Below, piece after piece: positions 26,801 to 35,200 of a stretch of 64,000 bases of DNA. The notes under the pieces were generated by a model that did no database searches, was not told the DNA's origin, and saw only the letters and a list, made by a program, of their open reading frames with translations. Location: assembly GCA_964020085.1 (NCBI GenBank), contig OZ026597.1, forward strand, positions 16,909,415 through 16,973,414. Direction: 5' to 3'. Source of the DNA: Micromussa lordhowensis. Its lineage: Eukaryota > Cnidaria > Anthozoa > Scleractinia > Lobophylliidae. A program made the position numbers and the translations under genes. The first letter of the stretch is position 1. Every line of letters starts with the position of its first letter.

Positions 26801-28924
26801 AGAAAAGGCCAGTCATTATTCACCGTGCTATTCTGGGCTCTGTAGAGAGAATGATCGCTGTCTTGACTGAGAATTTTGGTGGAAAATGGTAATCACTTTT
26901 GTTGCCATAAAATCATTACAGTCTTTTCACAAAGCATTTTGTGCGCGCTGTCTTGAGTTAAAAATATATATACCGTAAACCATCGAATTGGCGCCCCCTC
27001 AAATAAGTGCCCCCCTTGGAATAAGCGCCATCTTCGAATAAGCGCCCCCTTTGAATAAGTGCCCCCTTTGAATATACGCCCCGTCGAATAAGCGCCCCTC
27101 CTATCCGCCAAAATTTAAAACAAGCGCGCCCCCCTCGAATAAGCCCCCCCTCCCCTCCCCCATTTTTTGGACGAGTTATGAGACAACAAAGGATGTATAG
27201 TTTAAGTTTGTGCACACGTCTACAAGTACTAACGGTGCCGCGATTTAAATTTTAGGATCAGCTATTTATTTCGCTAAACAGCTTATGTTGTTAATATGCA
27301 GATGATGTATTAAAAAAAATGATCATGTCAGGTTACGATTTGGGAGAAAATTAAATAAGCGCCCACCCTCGAATAAGCAACCCCCCCCCCCCCTGTCTTG
27401 TCCTAAATTTGAAGTAAGCGCCTCAATGATTTACAGTATTTTTATGTTTGAATTACAGGCCATTCTGGGTGTCACCAACTCAAGCCATTGTGATTCCCGT
27501 CTCTCCTAAATATGAAGAGTATGCAATCAAAGTAAGCATCGTTTGTTTTATTAGAAGTTGGGTATGGAATTTAATTTTATTTGCACCAGCAGCCTCACTG
27601 CGGAAATTTACTGTGTTCTTAAGTTACGTGTTTCGGATGCGAAAAACGTGGAACGCTACTACACGCCACGCGCGTCCAGATGCTTCGTTGGCGTGTGAGA
27701 GATCACGTTCTCGTTCTTTTTGATTTTCTGAATACTTAGACAACCTGTCCGGTCTTTTTTTGAGCACAACACGTGACGCACATCTAGACGCTTCGTACGT
27801 GCTTGCTGAGATCGCGTTCTTGTTCTTTTTAATCTTTTAATGCTAACACAACTTGTCCGGTCTTTGTCTATAGCACGCCACACGCGTCTAGACGCTTCTT
27901 GCGCGTTTGGGGAGATCGCGTTCTTGTTCTTTATCTTCTTTTACATACTAACAAGACAAAGAAGGGATTTTCAGACAAAGGCCTGACGTGTGAGCACGTG
28001 TTTTGAGTCATTTGAAAAAGTGAGTGGTTTTGCAGGGTGAGAAACAACTCTACCTTGAATTTCGCGTCACATTGATTTTCTCTCCAAGTTCAAGTTTTAA
28101 TTCTTCCTTTGATCAAGCAATGCGTCCTAAGTGCTATGAACTTGAACTGGAAAGATTCGAAGCATATGTCCGTTATCTTCTGAAAGATATCAGTTATCAG
28201 TGCTGAGTGTTGCCTTGTTCTCTTGCAGGTCAAGAAGACCGTGTTTAGTGCAGGTTATCTGACCGATGTAGATCTTGATCACGGTACCACGCTCAACAAG
28301 AAGATAAGAAACGCACAACTTGCTCAGTACAACTTTATATTTGGTAGGTTTTGCTGTTTTGTCGCTCAAATATTATTACTGCGTGTAACTTGGCGACGAT
28401 AGGAAGATAAGACCTGCAATTGGACGCTCACCAAAGATTCGAACACAATTCAAGCGATGTTTTGTATATTAAACTTCAATCAAACCATAGTTAATAGAGA
28501 AATCGTACGGCAAATTAATCCTCACTCGTGTAAAATAAACTGGAAACTCGCCGCCGTGCGCCGATTTCGGAGCAGGTAATTAGTTTCCAAAATGGCGGAT
28601 CTCCAAATGCCCTTTGAGCTCATTTCAGTAACACAACTCTTCCCTGATTCCTAAGATTTAACAGCAAATAGCAAAAATAGACGCCGCCTTTCTTTTGCTA
28701 AATGTCTGTTTTGGTTTAACTACTTTTGAACTCCGAGGATTGTGTTTGATAAATGTTTCGTCACATTTCTTTCAGTTGTTGGCGAAAAAGAAGAAATTTC
28801 CAACACGGTCAACGTTCGTACGCGCGACAACAAAGTTCATGGAGAGAAAACCATCGATCAAGTGCTAGAAAAGTTTGCCTACCTCGCCAAAGAACGAATC
28901 AGGGACAGTGAGGACGAATTTTAA
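999..28924 (+). CDS. TARS1: Threonyl-tRNA synthetase, cytosolic (22 coding exons)
   Basis: Charges tRNA-Thr with threonine for cytoplasmic translation. Exons: 999-1136, 3258-3339, 3431-3530, 11865-11898, 12140-12221, 12669-12798, 13316-13433, 19084-19148, 19458-19536, 19614-19697, 19963-20025, 20586-20684, 21551-21646, 21738-21808, 22535-22697, 23544-23681, 25084-25161, 26212-26312, 26784-26888, 27459-27531, 28229-28343, 28776-28924. All junctions are GT-AG and phase-consistent, totalling 2163 nt and 720 residues, close to animal TARS1 length. Order: Lys/Glu-rich N-terminal tail (1-46), TGS domain (about 76-145), editing domain with HSSAH (152-156) and CRGPH (258-262), class II core with motif 1 near 365-380, zinc ligands C410, H461 and H587, motif 2 arginine region RNELSG, motif 3 GSVER (592-596), and anticodon-binding domain (about 609-720). 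All key residues are present. The start is the first in-frame ATG giving the charged tail typical of the family. Introns hold several mobile elements; none breaks an exon. Confidence 0.97.
1978..2232 (-). pseudogene. Fragment of a Myb/SANT-like transposon-associated protein
   Basis: An antisense reading frame in TARS1 intron 1 contains [15 protein letters not shown], then [15 protein letters not shown] and a KRGVREHF segment. This pattern (W, LREI, W-IA-LN, VR) resembles the short Myb/SANT-like DNA-binding module common in cnidarian repetitive genes. Only one module is present and I see no flanking coding exons, so it is probably a relic. A 35-bp tandem duplication (about 2214-2279) lies at its 5' edge. 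The assignment rests on pattern memory only. Confidence 0.35.
3730..4362. repeat. Direct repeat pair, about 155 bp, in TARS1 intron 3
   Basis: The block 3735-3897 recurs at 4207-4361 with a few substitutions. Both contain GCAGCCCTGAGATTGAATTT and end in CTTGAATTTAGGATAGCTT. The DNA between them has related pieces (GGTTGGACCA, GGCTGCAAAT), suggesting a local duplication of a non-autonomous element. No coding potential is seen. Confidence 0.7.
4420..5800. repeat. Composite repeat region with inverted and direct repeats
   Basis: GACATTTGCCGGCGAATTTT (4722) is matched in inverted orientation near 5125-5155. The block CAGCGATAAACCGG...GATAAATATCTCG occurs twice (about 4825-4900 and 5200-5275). 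At 5478-5690 the motif TCGGCCAG(N)G(N)GCCAA recurs about five times. Together these look like nested or decayed non-coding mobile elements in intron 3. I see no gene here. Confidence 0.45.
6471..10226 (-). CDS. LINE ORF2: APE endonuclease and reverse transcriptase (1251 aa)
   Basis: Enzyme for target-primed reverse transcription of the LINE. Residues 1-240 form an apurinic-type endonuclease: LQETH (42-46), GGDFN (146-150), RLDYFLVS (211-218) and TDH (236-238). Residues about 480-760 form the reverse transcriptase: NKTPGTDG (479-486), LDFRKAFD (609-616), [10 protein letters not shown] and YADD (710-713). Near residue 1150 there is a CPLCNAE...NNH...SCP cluster, the zinc-knuckle-like C-terminus of L1-type ORF2 proteins. 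The frame is open over 1251 codons with no stop or frameshift, and all catalytic residues I can check are present. Length and motif order fit the Tx1 branch of L1. Several long open frames on the opposite strand here are shadows. Confidence 0.95.
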   Translation of the reverse strand: MSMHDSLNFRCHSLNVKGLNKSIKRRSIFRRIHNQNHHFSFLQETHSSKDSAITWEAEWGGSALFSHGSTNSKGVMILINPKLDCKIKKVIADKDGRYIIADILLNQIRIVLVNIYAPNDQTQQVHFFKKLQQHLKPFVDEQIVVGGDFNCALTEKDKKGGNPVHVSKKALVINEINQLCNAYNLTDVWRSLNPDLESFTWRNKSFKIQCRLDYFLVSQDLCRLATSCKIIHAAETDHSEILIHFKNENANQRKGPGFWKFNNSLLRDEKYINKLRNNLDRYKDKYKDVEDRGLQWDLLKMEIRGFTVMYSKSKAKGRQKEETELQNKANELRLKAERNPADKKILNKLFATNLRLEKLLQYKTKGAILRSKVRWFEHGERNTKYFLSIEKRNSCQKAVTKLKLKDDTYTYDQFEILQEEKQFYESLYTSKDVDAEKFSHSPFFKQNNITPLSHEDRLACENLISTNECLKALKEFTNNKTPGTDGFTSEFYKFFWPELCTEMIVSFNYAFHSGILSISQRRGIISLIPKKNKDTSLLENLRPISLLNVDYKILTKVIAKRLEKLLPKIINPDQTGYVKGRYIGENVRLIQDIMFYTKCMNSPGIAIFLDFRKAFDSIEWEYLKAALKAFNFGPNLLNWIDVLYNDASSCVINNGHASSFFRLQRGVRQGCPLSGLLFIIGIELFARALKNDQSIKGINVETKEIKITQYADDTTVFLRDEESVEKVLRLLDEFKSISGLEINTSKTEAMWLGRWRDKTHTPFNFKWPKEPICALGIYFSYNTEDANKLNFEEKMKNLEKTLKGWERRKLTLLGRINIVKTLGLSKLIYNASVLPIPKHLVKEINRIAFNFIWDGKPAKVKRSTIIREKKRGGLKMLDFEIMDKALKVAWTERLKTPSSASWKIIPELGVKQYGGLTFLINCQYDIKMLSLDNLPSFYHTLLTYLQDLNSITTADVDNVPDKIIWNNQNIVINGKSIFYSSWFKRGIINIRSMMTENNQFLSLPELEQKFNLKIPFTLYYGLVAAIPKEWKSSLRDALSRDNDSVEEATCSIKPLTTRTTYSAFLSKMATSPTCENKIFKYGYTKENIQNVYLLPFTTTKDTKLITFQYKVIHNILPNRVSLFRAGIVNDDICPLCNAEKQTNNHMLYSCPETTTFWDQFTDWWYQKFKQNLILNESIILYGWHQKSLNKRVLNYALLLAKYHIFCSSVRDNKLDFDSFLSRLRTKLNILREVSLENKTFNNFQSTWAHLL
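10775..11635 (-). CDS. LINE ORF1: L1-type RNA-binding chaperone (286 aa)
   Basis: The first 40 residues are Lys/Ser-rich. Residues about 45-120 have heptad-like Leu/Ile spacing ([19 protein letters not shown]...), consistent with a coiled coil for trimerisation. Residues about 128-200 ([13 protein letters not shown] ... VHRIGQ ... RPIIVRF) match the RRM-like core of L1 ORF1 (Transposase_22), and the C-terminal part contains [19 protein letters not shown], the typical C-terminal domain. It lies 548 bp upstream of ORF2 on the same strand, as expected. The start is the first ATG of the open frame. It would bind LINE RNA into a ribonucleoprotein particle; that role is known for the family, not shown here. 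Confidence 0.85.
   Translation of the reverse strand: MGNQDDSKKEKKGEKKRPRISSSSGNENSETIQDGAFVTLKLTEYQALLDRIKAVEDTMKEREEHILQLEARLCAAETSINEVKTESLNVAESLNYAQKEQDDLKERMSLCENELSAQGDEISKQSVYSRRWNLIFYRIPEFTGEDCVSLVQNVLTENLKLEEAEVRSMRFCGVHRIGQHRRSKIRPIIVRFTCRADRDKVWKCRYALKNSSVSVGEDLPKAIQDIRAKILFPAMKKAKETPSTKATIVGDRLIVNGKSYFHYQIPEKWQVNQQVPQQQVEELEES
14142..14230. repeat. Dispersed repeat copy 1 (partner at 22,420-22,505)
   Basis: ACCAAACATGCAAAGTAC followed by GAACGCACTGCTCTAATC and GATTACTG is shared with 22,420-22,505, also in a TARS1 intron in the same orientation. Identity is high over about 85 bp. The element class is not recognised. Confidence 0.6.
14975..16934 (-). pseudogene. 5'-truncated, frameshifted RTE-type LINE
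   Basis: A long frame (to about 15,262) encodes a reverse transcriptase without the endonuclease domain: [52 protein letters not shown], then [12 protein letters not shown] and CLRRILRI. These are typical of the RTE and related clades. The tail ([10 protein letters not shown], then [12 protein letters not shown]) is present but in two other frames between 15,290 and 14,997, so at least two frameshifts have accumulated. The 3' end is a short tandem repeat, (TTAG)n on the + strand at 14,978-15,000, a usual RTE terminus. The 5' side stops at a TIR element, and the first 20 or so residues of the long frame are read from that element. Not functional. Confidence 0.9.
16935..17769. mobile_element. 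Non-autonomous TIR element (835 bp), TA target duplication
   Basis: Perfect 26-bp terminal inverted repeats start CCGTATTTACCCGTGTAT and continue AAGTCGA, with a TA dinucleotide on each side (16,933-16,934 and 17,770-17,771). The left end carries a second CCGTGTATAAGTCGACC copy just inside the TIR. There is no transposase frame, so mobilisation would be in trans. It abuts the truncated 5' end of the RTE copy. The superfamily is not assigned; TA duplication is compatible with several DNA transposon groups. Confidence 0.85.
17993..18490 (+). mobile_element. Possible solo or partial LTR
   Basis: A segment starting TGTAATGCC and ending CTGCTGCA contains a TATATAAGC box (about 18,058), a TTAAATAAAC polyadenylation-like site (about 18,469), and is followed by GTTGGTGGG, which resembles a tRNA primer-binding site (TGG start). 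This arrangement suggests an LTR with the start of an internal region. I see no second LTR, no gag/pol frame and no clear target duplication, so the call is tentative. Confidence 0.4.
20854..20929. repeat. Hairpin repeat (about 26-bp arms)
   Basis: CACTTAATGACTGGTCCC at 20,854 is matched in reverse complement at 20,912-20,929 around a short loop. Further pairing of GTTATATAGC (about 20,933) with GCTATATAAC (about 21,178) suggests a larger element reaching about 21,195. Non-coding, in TARS1 intron 12. Confidence 0.65.
22420..22505. repeat. Dispersed repeat copy 2 (partner at 14,142-14,230)
   Basis: Shares ACCAAACATGCAAAGTAC and GATTACTG with the earlier copy. It lies just 5' of the exon beginning 22,535, so the repeat has inserted close to a splice acceptor without disturbing it. 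Confidence 0.55.
23839..23910 (-). tRNA. tRNA-Thr(GGT)-like unit 1
   Basis: On the - strand, 72 nt fold as a cloverleaf: a perfect 7-bp acceptor stem (GGCTTCA/TGAAGCC), D arm GCTC-AGTTGGTA-GAGC, T arm ACGGG-TTCGAAT-CCCGT, and A and B box sequences for RNA polymerase III. The anticodon loop CCGGTAT gives anticodon GGT (Thr). Oddities: position 33 is C rather than the near-universal T, and the anticodon stem has an A-C mismatch. Given its place in a duplicated inserted element, it may be a tRNA-derived repeat rather than a working tRNA. Confidence 0.55.
24090..24161 (-). tRNA. tRNA-Thr(GGT)-like unit 2
   Basis: Second copy of the same 72-nt cloverleaf, differing at two positions. One change restores the anticodon-stem A-T pair that is mismatched in unit 1; the other makes a G-T wobble in the T stem. 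Anticodon GGT and C33 are kept. The same cautions apply. Confidence 0.55.
26971..27438. mobile_element. TIR element with subterminal GAATAAGCGCC repeats
   Basis: Imperfect terminal inverted repeats (left ACCGTAAACCATCGAATTGG, right matching ACTGTAAATCATTGAGG in reverse) enclose 468 bp. The left end holds about seven spaced copies of (G/C)GAATAAG(C/T)GCC and the right end has more. Repeated subterminal motifs like these are usually transposase-binding sites. There is no protein frame. It lies immediately 5' of TARS1 exon 20 (27,459), only 20 bp from the acceptor. A related longer element is at 57,304-58,171. Confidence 0.8.
27662..27957. repeat. Three-copy tandem repeat, period 104-108 bp
   Basis: Units start at about 27,662, 27,770 and 27,874. 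Each has CACG(C/T)(C/G)ACGC, then CTAGACGCTTC or a variant, GAGATC(G/A)CGTTCT(T/C)GTTCTTT, and in the first two TTGTCCGGTCTTT. The copies are diverged by roughly 15-20%. Non-coding in TARS1 intron 20. The open frame on the - strand across it is a repeat artefact. Confidence 0.8.
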
Positions 28925-29515
28925 ATTAACACAATACAGATCAGTGCAAAATGTACTCCGAAATCCCAAATTGAATTACTTGCTCGAGCCGCACACGGCA
29001 GGAAAAAAATGGCGGATAAGAGATGGGAGGCAGGGTTAGAATTGTGTAAGACTACTGTTCTTTTTTACGCACACGCGTATAAGACAATTTTTTTGTAATT
29101 TCGTCAAGTGTGGAATCACACGGATGTGGCACAATTTTTGAAATTGCTATTTCATAACGAAGCACAGTTGACTGAACGATAAAGCTGTTTTGTCGCCCAC
29201 CTTAGCTCGGCCTACTCCCTGTTCCTTCCTGTTTTAAAGCTGGTACTTCACGTGACTAGGAACTAGTTGCTTGTGTGCCTGACTGTATCGCGTGTCGTTT
29301 GCCTGTGCCTTGACACCACCAATTTGTTACCTTCCTACTTCTGTGCAATGGAGAAAGCCCTCGGCGTAGTGTTTTCTATTGATAGTTTGTTGTAAGATCG
29401 AGCCGATAGCTGTGTAATTTAAAACTTAAGTATGTAGTTAGAAGTTACCTTGTAATGTTAAACGAAAAAACACGGATCGGCCCTGTGATTTCAGTGTTAC
29501 TATAGAAATGTGATG

Positions 29516-29521
29516 AATAAA
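29516..29521 (+). terminator. TARS1 polyadenylation signal
   Basis: AATAAA lies 592 bp downstream of the TARS1 stop, in an AT-rich stretch, with a GT/T-rich segment following. It is the first canonical hexamer after the stop that I see, so the 3' UTR probably ends near 29,540. Confidence 0.6.
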
Positions 29522-29540
29522 GCAATTTGTAAGAAAGACA

Positions 29541-32293
29541 TCTTGATCTGGTCTAAAAAATACTTAGTTATTCTCTAATTCCGAGCTCTTCACTTCCTTC
29601 GGGTTCTTCTTGGCACACCTACTTATTTTGCCTTGTTTTTACCTATTTTTTCTTATCTAACTTGTCATTCTTCCACTTCTCAATTCTACCATACATATTT
29701 TTTTCTTGTTCGTTTGTTGGTCCTTCCCGCTTCCATAAGGAAGTTCCGTATTCTAAATCGTAGGCCGAGACATTACTCTCAGGAATGAAAAGGCGAACCT
29801 CTCCCCACAACCTGGACAGAAAACAGACACAGACAACTAGACAACCAGACAGACAGAGCATATAGTTCCTGTCTTACAAGATGTTTTGTTGTCTTTATCT
29901 TATTATTCACCAGCCCTCGAGGGCGCCAAAGATGACAAAACAGTTCTATTTTGCATTGACCTTTCCATTTGGGCGAAACTGAGTCAAAATCGCAAATGCC
30001 TAACAGTTGCGCACCTTAGAAAATACGTTTTGTTCGTCGGTGGAATGGCTCATCGTAATGAATTAGCATACGTTTTTTATTTTGTAACCACCGGTAGCCA
30101 TATCACGTACTCTATTTTGCGGTAAATATGTGGTTAAGCTGGAATGTTTTATGTGTTCCTGTTTAAATAGTCTATAATAGCATTATTTTGTTCTCTTTGA
30201 GGAGGCAGGAAATCTTGTTCGATATATGTCAAATTCACAATTGACCGCATTTTGTCCCCAATGACAACCAGAGAACGCGGGAAAACTCTGGAAAATTGTT
30301 TTCCTCTGTCATCAGCTTTCGTGTTAGATGTTTTAGATTAAATGCAGTTAAAATGCTTGGTTGTGACCGTAACCAAGCGATAACACCGTTGTGATTTTGC
30401 TTGTGGAGTCAGAAACGCTCATAGATCAGGTTCCTTGGTTACGTACGTGACTGGTCACGCAATCTTGTTAGGAACGAACCCTCGATGATCCAAAGAAGGC
30501 TCGAACCACATGACCGTTACGTAAACTATCTTGTGGTGCAAATTAGGAGATTGGAATGATGTTCCTTCCGTTTTCTTGAATGAATTACTGAGAATTTCAG
30601 GAAATATAAATGTTAAATGATAGTCCAGGAAGGGCGTGTAGTGACTATTGTCACAATAAACCACGCTTTGGTCACGTCTTTCGAAATCTGGAAATACAAA
30701 GTACGGTACGCCGTTCGTGAAAACTGTTGGGTCATAATGGTCATATGAATTCTTGTTATGGTGAATGGTTTGGAGGCGAGTTAATTTTCGCACATTGCTA
30801 ACCACCCGGAAAAGTGGTTTGCTCAGTGCGAAGAGAATTTGTTTTTTGTCGAACGTGCTTATTCATTTATATCGTGTAAACAAATGAGGTGCTATTAAAC
30901 ACGTGTGCAGAGAGACTCTTTTGTTTTTTTTCAAGTTGTCTGAGCGTAGGCTAAGCTAGTCAAGTGCATGCTTGATTAAACGAATACGAACAATTATTTT
31001 CGTAGCGTTATTGTACTACTTGACAAGAGAAATTTGCTACCAAGCTCAAGAGAAGGATTTACATTTTTTGTTTGTTATTATTTGTTCGCCATTTTTCCTG
31101 CATATAATCAATTCTGTCATGCAGTTCGATCTTGACATGGAGTCAATGAAACGTCGATCGATTTTAATATTGCTCACTTTCGTTCTAAAATAAGAAATAG
31201 GAGGGTTTTTAAGCGTGGGAGCTTTAACTTTGTTAGTCAAATTCGTGTTGTTAAACAAAAAGTTCAAACTGTCAGAGGCCAGAGGTTGCCAGTATATTTT
31301 GTGGAGCCAGGAGCATATCACACCCAGTGGAGCACACTCGATGTGTTGACGTGAGCGCGTGAGTTAACTCATGCACTCCAAGTCACGTTCATCCAGTGCG
31401 CAGACAATATCTCATCCGGGAGTTTAGTGTACAATGATTACGTCATGGACCGAAGTACAACAAACCGATTAGTTCTATTAATGTCGCGTGAATAAAGTCG
31501 GTAATATAGAAACGGTGCTTATAGAGTTGTAAATTTTAAACGTTTCTTGGTGCATTATCAATACTAAAGCAGGATTTCCATCTGGCAATCTATTAAATCA
31601 TGTGACGGGAGGTTTTGAAATTTTGAAATTTGTTTTTGAAATAGAGTCCATTGACGTCGCAATCGCTTCCTTTACTGACCTTGTATGGTCATTTTACGTC
31701 ACCTCTTGTTTATTCAACAGTTGCTAAGCGTATATCAGTTTTATAGGAGCGCTTTTTTCATGGGTGGAAAAACCAGTATCTGTGCAAAAAGTATTTTTTC
31801 GGTTACGTGGAAGCTCCGATCTAGGTTGCTAGAGTATTTTACGCACGAAAACCGTGGAGTGTTATGGTAATTTCCTTGTCCATCGACCGGAAGTTTCACG
31901 GTTGGTTGAACATTTTATGACATTAACCACACAATGCAAGGTATTTTCATCCAGGTCACTTGGAACAGATAAAGGTTTGTACCTCGTAAAAACTTCCTGT
32001 TTTCAGTTGACTCATTCGTGAACACAGATAGTTGCTGACTGTATTGAAGTCACTTTTTTTAAGTGTGTCTTTTAAATCACCGTTTTGCGGATTCATCATA
32101 ATTAGCGGAGGAATCTTCAATATTACGCAAGTTGCGTGTCTGAGGATCCAAGTTTCGAGCGAACAGGAACGAACACAAATATTATATTTCATCGTTACGA
32201 TATACAGCGTCTTCAAGCTTTTGGATTCCCATTTTTGTTCTCATATATAATTGAATACAACATTTCTTCAACGTAATCACACTGGAGAACATT
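29541..32293. other. Intergenic stretch, no gene seen
   Basis: Between the TARS1 3' end and the first exon of gene A. A 116-codon open frame at 30,455-30,805 (-) has no features I recognise. Near 31,105-31,175 the string ATTCTGTCATGCAGTTCGA then GAAACGTCG resembles the 3' tail following Penelope-like fragments (compare 56,676-56,730), so a small relic of such an element may be present. Otherwise I see nothing. Confidence 0.5.
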
Positions 32294-35200
32294 ATGAGTA
32301 TGGAAATGAGCGATCTGTTCGCTAACCAAGTGTTGAACATCAACGGGCAAGCGGTCAATTTGGACTGCATAGATATCAAAGATATTTTGGACGACTCTAA
32401 ACAAGGTTTCCTTGATCCAGCGTTTCTTCCAACGTCCACAGAGCAAGGTATGTACGCTGTTTAACGATACGAAATGTAAGATCTCTATAACAGAGTTTAA
32501 AACAATCCAGCAACTCATTTATTATCAGGATATGAAACCTTTGTAAAAGCGATCGAAGAGCGCGTGAGTATAATGTGGGTTTCAAATGCACACATCTCCA
32601 ATTAATACCCGGATTAATACTACAGGAAAATGATGGAACAGTGCTCAGTATCTGTCGTTTTCCTTCAAGTTGTGACAAGTTCTTTTCTTATATTTAGTCA
32701 TTTACATCTGCCGTTTCTGCCACTGCAACCCGCAGCGGCATGATGTCAGATAATAATAAATACAATAACTTGCGATTTTAATTCAAGTGAGATTTGAACG
32801 TTGTTGTTTAAATTTCCACTCTCTCAAACGATGACATTTTGTTCCGTCAGTAGAGTGTTAGAAAATTACGACTTTTCAATTCACTAATTATTGCGGTGTT
32901 TTTACATCCACAATGCTTCCCTCTTTGTGAAAACGGTTTTCAAAAAGAAAGAAATATTAGTTAGTTTTTTTAGTATTTGTTATGTAAGTAGGTCGGTTGA
33001 TGTACTTGGTTAGGAACTAACATCATAAGACGGTCACCACGAGCAGTGTTATTACTCAGTTTGGATTAATATATCCGTCTGGTTGTATTGTTGACCTTGG
33101 GCAGAAGTTGTCAATTTCATCGCGTCCTTGATCATTGTTCCTTACTTTGTGAAATTTCGCTCTAAGCCATCAGTGTGCCATTTGTACGCTTAATTATATA
33201 TATCAGGAAATATATCAGGCAGCTAACAAGTCTTGCGTCTGGCGAAGTTTATTTTCCTGAATATTACTTGATGCAAATGTGGACATTTTAATGTGCAAAG
33301 TTGACGACGTGTTATTTGCATTTGAAAATCATGTCATATAACATTCAAAACATTACTCGAGTTGAGTCGCGTTGATCATATCGTTACTAATTAAATTCGA
33401 ATCATCCATATTCCTCTCAAAGAATTGGTCAAAAAATTAATAATGTTAAACTCATTTCCGACAATGTGCCGAGTTCCTAAATTAAGTTTCTCATTTCCTT
33501 TGTCAACTTTTACAGACTTTACACTGGTAAATTAATAAGAACGGAAGATTGCAATGGATAAGATGAAATTACAGTTACTCTTAGTGAGAAGTTTATCAAG
33601 GCCTGGAGTTATTAATGTTTTCCCTCAAGGATAAGAAAACGAGTGCGTTTGCGACTCGGTATCTCCCAATTACGTTTCATGCACAGAGCGTCGTGAATTA
33701 ATTTCTTGTTATGTTTCAATAGCTCCAATACTTTTTATAGTATACGTGACTAGAAAGTAATTCAGCCACATCAATTCAGGAAAAAAATTATCGCCAAACT
33801 TAAGTGAGCTCATGTATGTATTATTCTCATGCAATCTTGAAATTGAACGTGTAGTCATTGAAATTCTGAACACGTTGCCTTACACTCGTTGGGTTTCGTC
33901 ACGCTATTTTTGGATGATTCTGTGGTGAGAAAAACTACTTCAAAAAATGGTTTGATGTGATAGAAGAACACGGGAAAAAAAACTACCACAAAGATACAGA
34001 GAGGTTGGAATAGGGCGTAACCAAACCGCCTCTCATCACTCCCCCTAGAACGTGGATGTAGTTGTGGTGCGACTGCATTCGCAAGCCTAGTGCTTTGTTA
34101 AACGTGGTTTCCGTGTTTCTGTTTTTTGTTTTTTGTTTTTTTGAGGAGAGAAGGGAAAAATTCCCCCGGGTTTGGATAGCGATGGTTGGAGGGTGTTCTT
34201 CCTTGTACTAGAAACCCCTTTCTGTGGCTTGATTGCTGTCATTTCCAGGAATCCATAGCATCGCGATCGTAACAATCATTTTAGCTCACGAAAAAGAATA
34301 CATAAATCTTTTGTATATCGTGTAACTTTGGCCGGAAAAGAAATCATTTATCGACAACGGAAACATTTCGTCCTCTGAAGGTTATCGCTATCGTTATCGC
34401 TATCACGAATTCAGTAATTTTCCGATTCGGATCCAAGCCCAAAGTAATTGTTTCCTTCACTTTTTTCACTCTTTTTGTTTAATTTTACTTTTTAAATTTG
34501 TTGTTTTGTTACGAAAAAATGTTGTCAGAGTTCTTTATTTACGTCACTTAGGCCCTTGATTCTAACCAAACTCTGTTTGATTTTTCTCGTTGTTGCATAT
34601 CATTATTTCATGATCAAATATTCAATACTGGTAAGTATTAATCTTTGCCAAGTATGTTCATGTGATGCAAGCGTATGACATGTGATATGAGGTTTTACTT
34701 ACGCTGACTAGACTATTGAGGAGAGTGAAAAAACTTGTTGCGGCAAAGCCGATTTTGACAACAGTGTACGTTGCAGGTTTTTGAAAGCAGTTTAAAATCT
34801 GCCGCATGTGTTCGCAACAAAATGGCACCCCTTATCACACGATATTGTTTTTTAACCGCAACGCCGATTCTCCGTTAAAAAAATCGTAATTAGAAATCGT
34901 CACCTGTCCTGCAACGTCTCGTTATTGGCTGAGCCCTACATGGTTTTTAGGAAATGACTGTTTAAATTGCCGTCTTCAAAACCCAACTTTGCTAGAAGGT
35001 CAGGGGAACACTAAGTGTCCATTGTCGTCAAGTGTATTTGTTGTGGTCTGAAACTTTCATTAAGGCAAATACAGCTCGCACGTTCTACTCGAAAAAAAAA
35101 ACGGCGCGTGTCACGTATCTGACCAGATCGTCTTCTAACAGTAACATAAGAAGTTCCAAGCCTGATTAATGTATTATTTTTCGTCGTAAGAACAACACTT

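Noticed and set aside
27662..27957. Possible CRISPR-like array
   Set aside because: Only three long, diverged units with no short unique spacers, in a eukaryotic intron.
30455..30805. 116-codon open frame on the - strand
   Set aside because: No recognisable domain, no splice-compatible neighbours, and frequent single-codon oddities; left as intergenic.
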